A stretch of 64,000 nt of DNA from positions 53,091,618 to 53,155,617 of the forward strand of contig CM049317.1 in NCBI GenBank assembly GCA_026874595.1, written 5' to 3'. The stretch itself is not shown here. How positions within the stretch are numbered: position 1 is the stretch's first letter. Below are more model-generated notes on this DNA. The model saw only the letters and a list, made by a program, of their open reading frames with translations. It had not been told where the DNA came from and searched no databases. The DNA is from Sipunculus nudus (lineage: Eukaryota; Annelida; Sipuncula; Golfingiida; Sipunculidae).

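Overview
The window looks like intron-rich, AT-rich animal nuclear DNA, most likely from a marine mollusc (bivalve-like). The reasons are an MFSD6-type transporter, a large WSC-domain gene, and dispersed repeats of the kind found in mollusc genomes: termini starting TTTTTAGCTCAG followed by GTCCGTC runs, TTCGCGAA elements, CCTCCGCCAGG elements and a Helitron ending in CTAG. Species and phylum are inference. No rRNA, functional tRNA, CRISPR, bacterial gene, reverse transcriptase, integrase, capsid or envelope frame was seen.

Layout. The left edge carries one large minus-strand coding exon (2673-4296) of an MFSD6-like transporter, whose remaining exons lie beyond position 1. About 9.3 kb of intergenic DNA rich in small terminal-inverted-repeat elements follows. 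At 13.375-13.455 kb there is a compact promoter-like block with two perfect TGACGTCA palindromes, half-sites and a TATA box. From 13575 to the right edge one plus-strand gene fills about 50 kb. I rebuilt 32 consecutive exons by hand (about 4.23 kb, about 1411 codons, unbroken frame), and the gene runs off the window.

The plus-strand gene is the main result. It encodes a secreted, cysteine-rich, strictly modular protein: a signal peptide, then four tandem units. Each unit is one 110-130 residue module of unknown family with a W-Y/F motif (called the WY module here, four exons) followed by two WSC-like domains (two exons each). The intron phases repeat as 1,2,1,1,2,1,2,1 in each eight-exon unit. 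Units 1 and 3 resemble each other, and units 2 and 4 resemble each other. This implies that an eight-exon unit doubled first and the resulting sixteen-exon block then doubled. A Lys/Pro-rich basic linker preceded by RRQRR separates the two halves.

The introns are filled with repeats: two arrays of about 335-340 bp monomers sharing a GGTGGCGCCACC core (17.5-19.85 and 37.8-41.86 kb), an oppositely oriented relative at 42.3-43.6 kb so that exon 17 is bracketed by inverted copies, a Helitron, a pogo-like element, a tRNA-derived SINE, many MITE-like elements and long (AT)n/(GA)n runs. Three MITE-like elements end within 50 bp of a 3' splice site.
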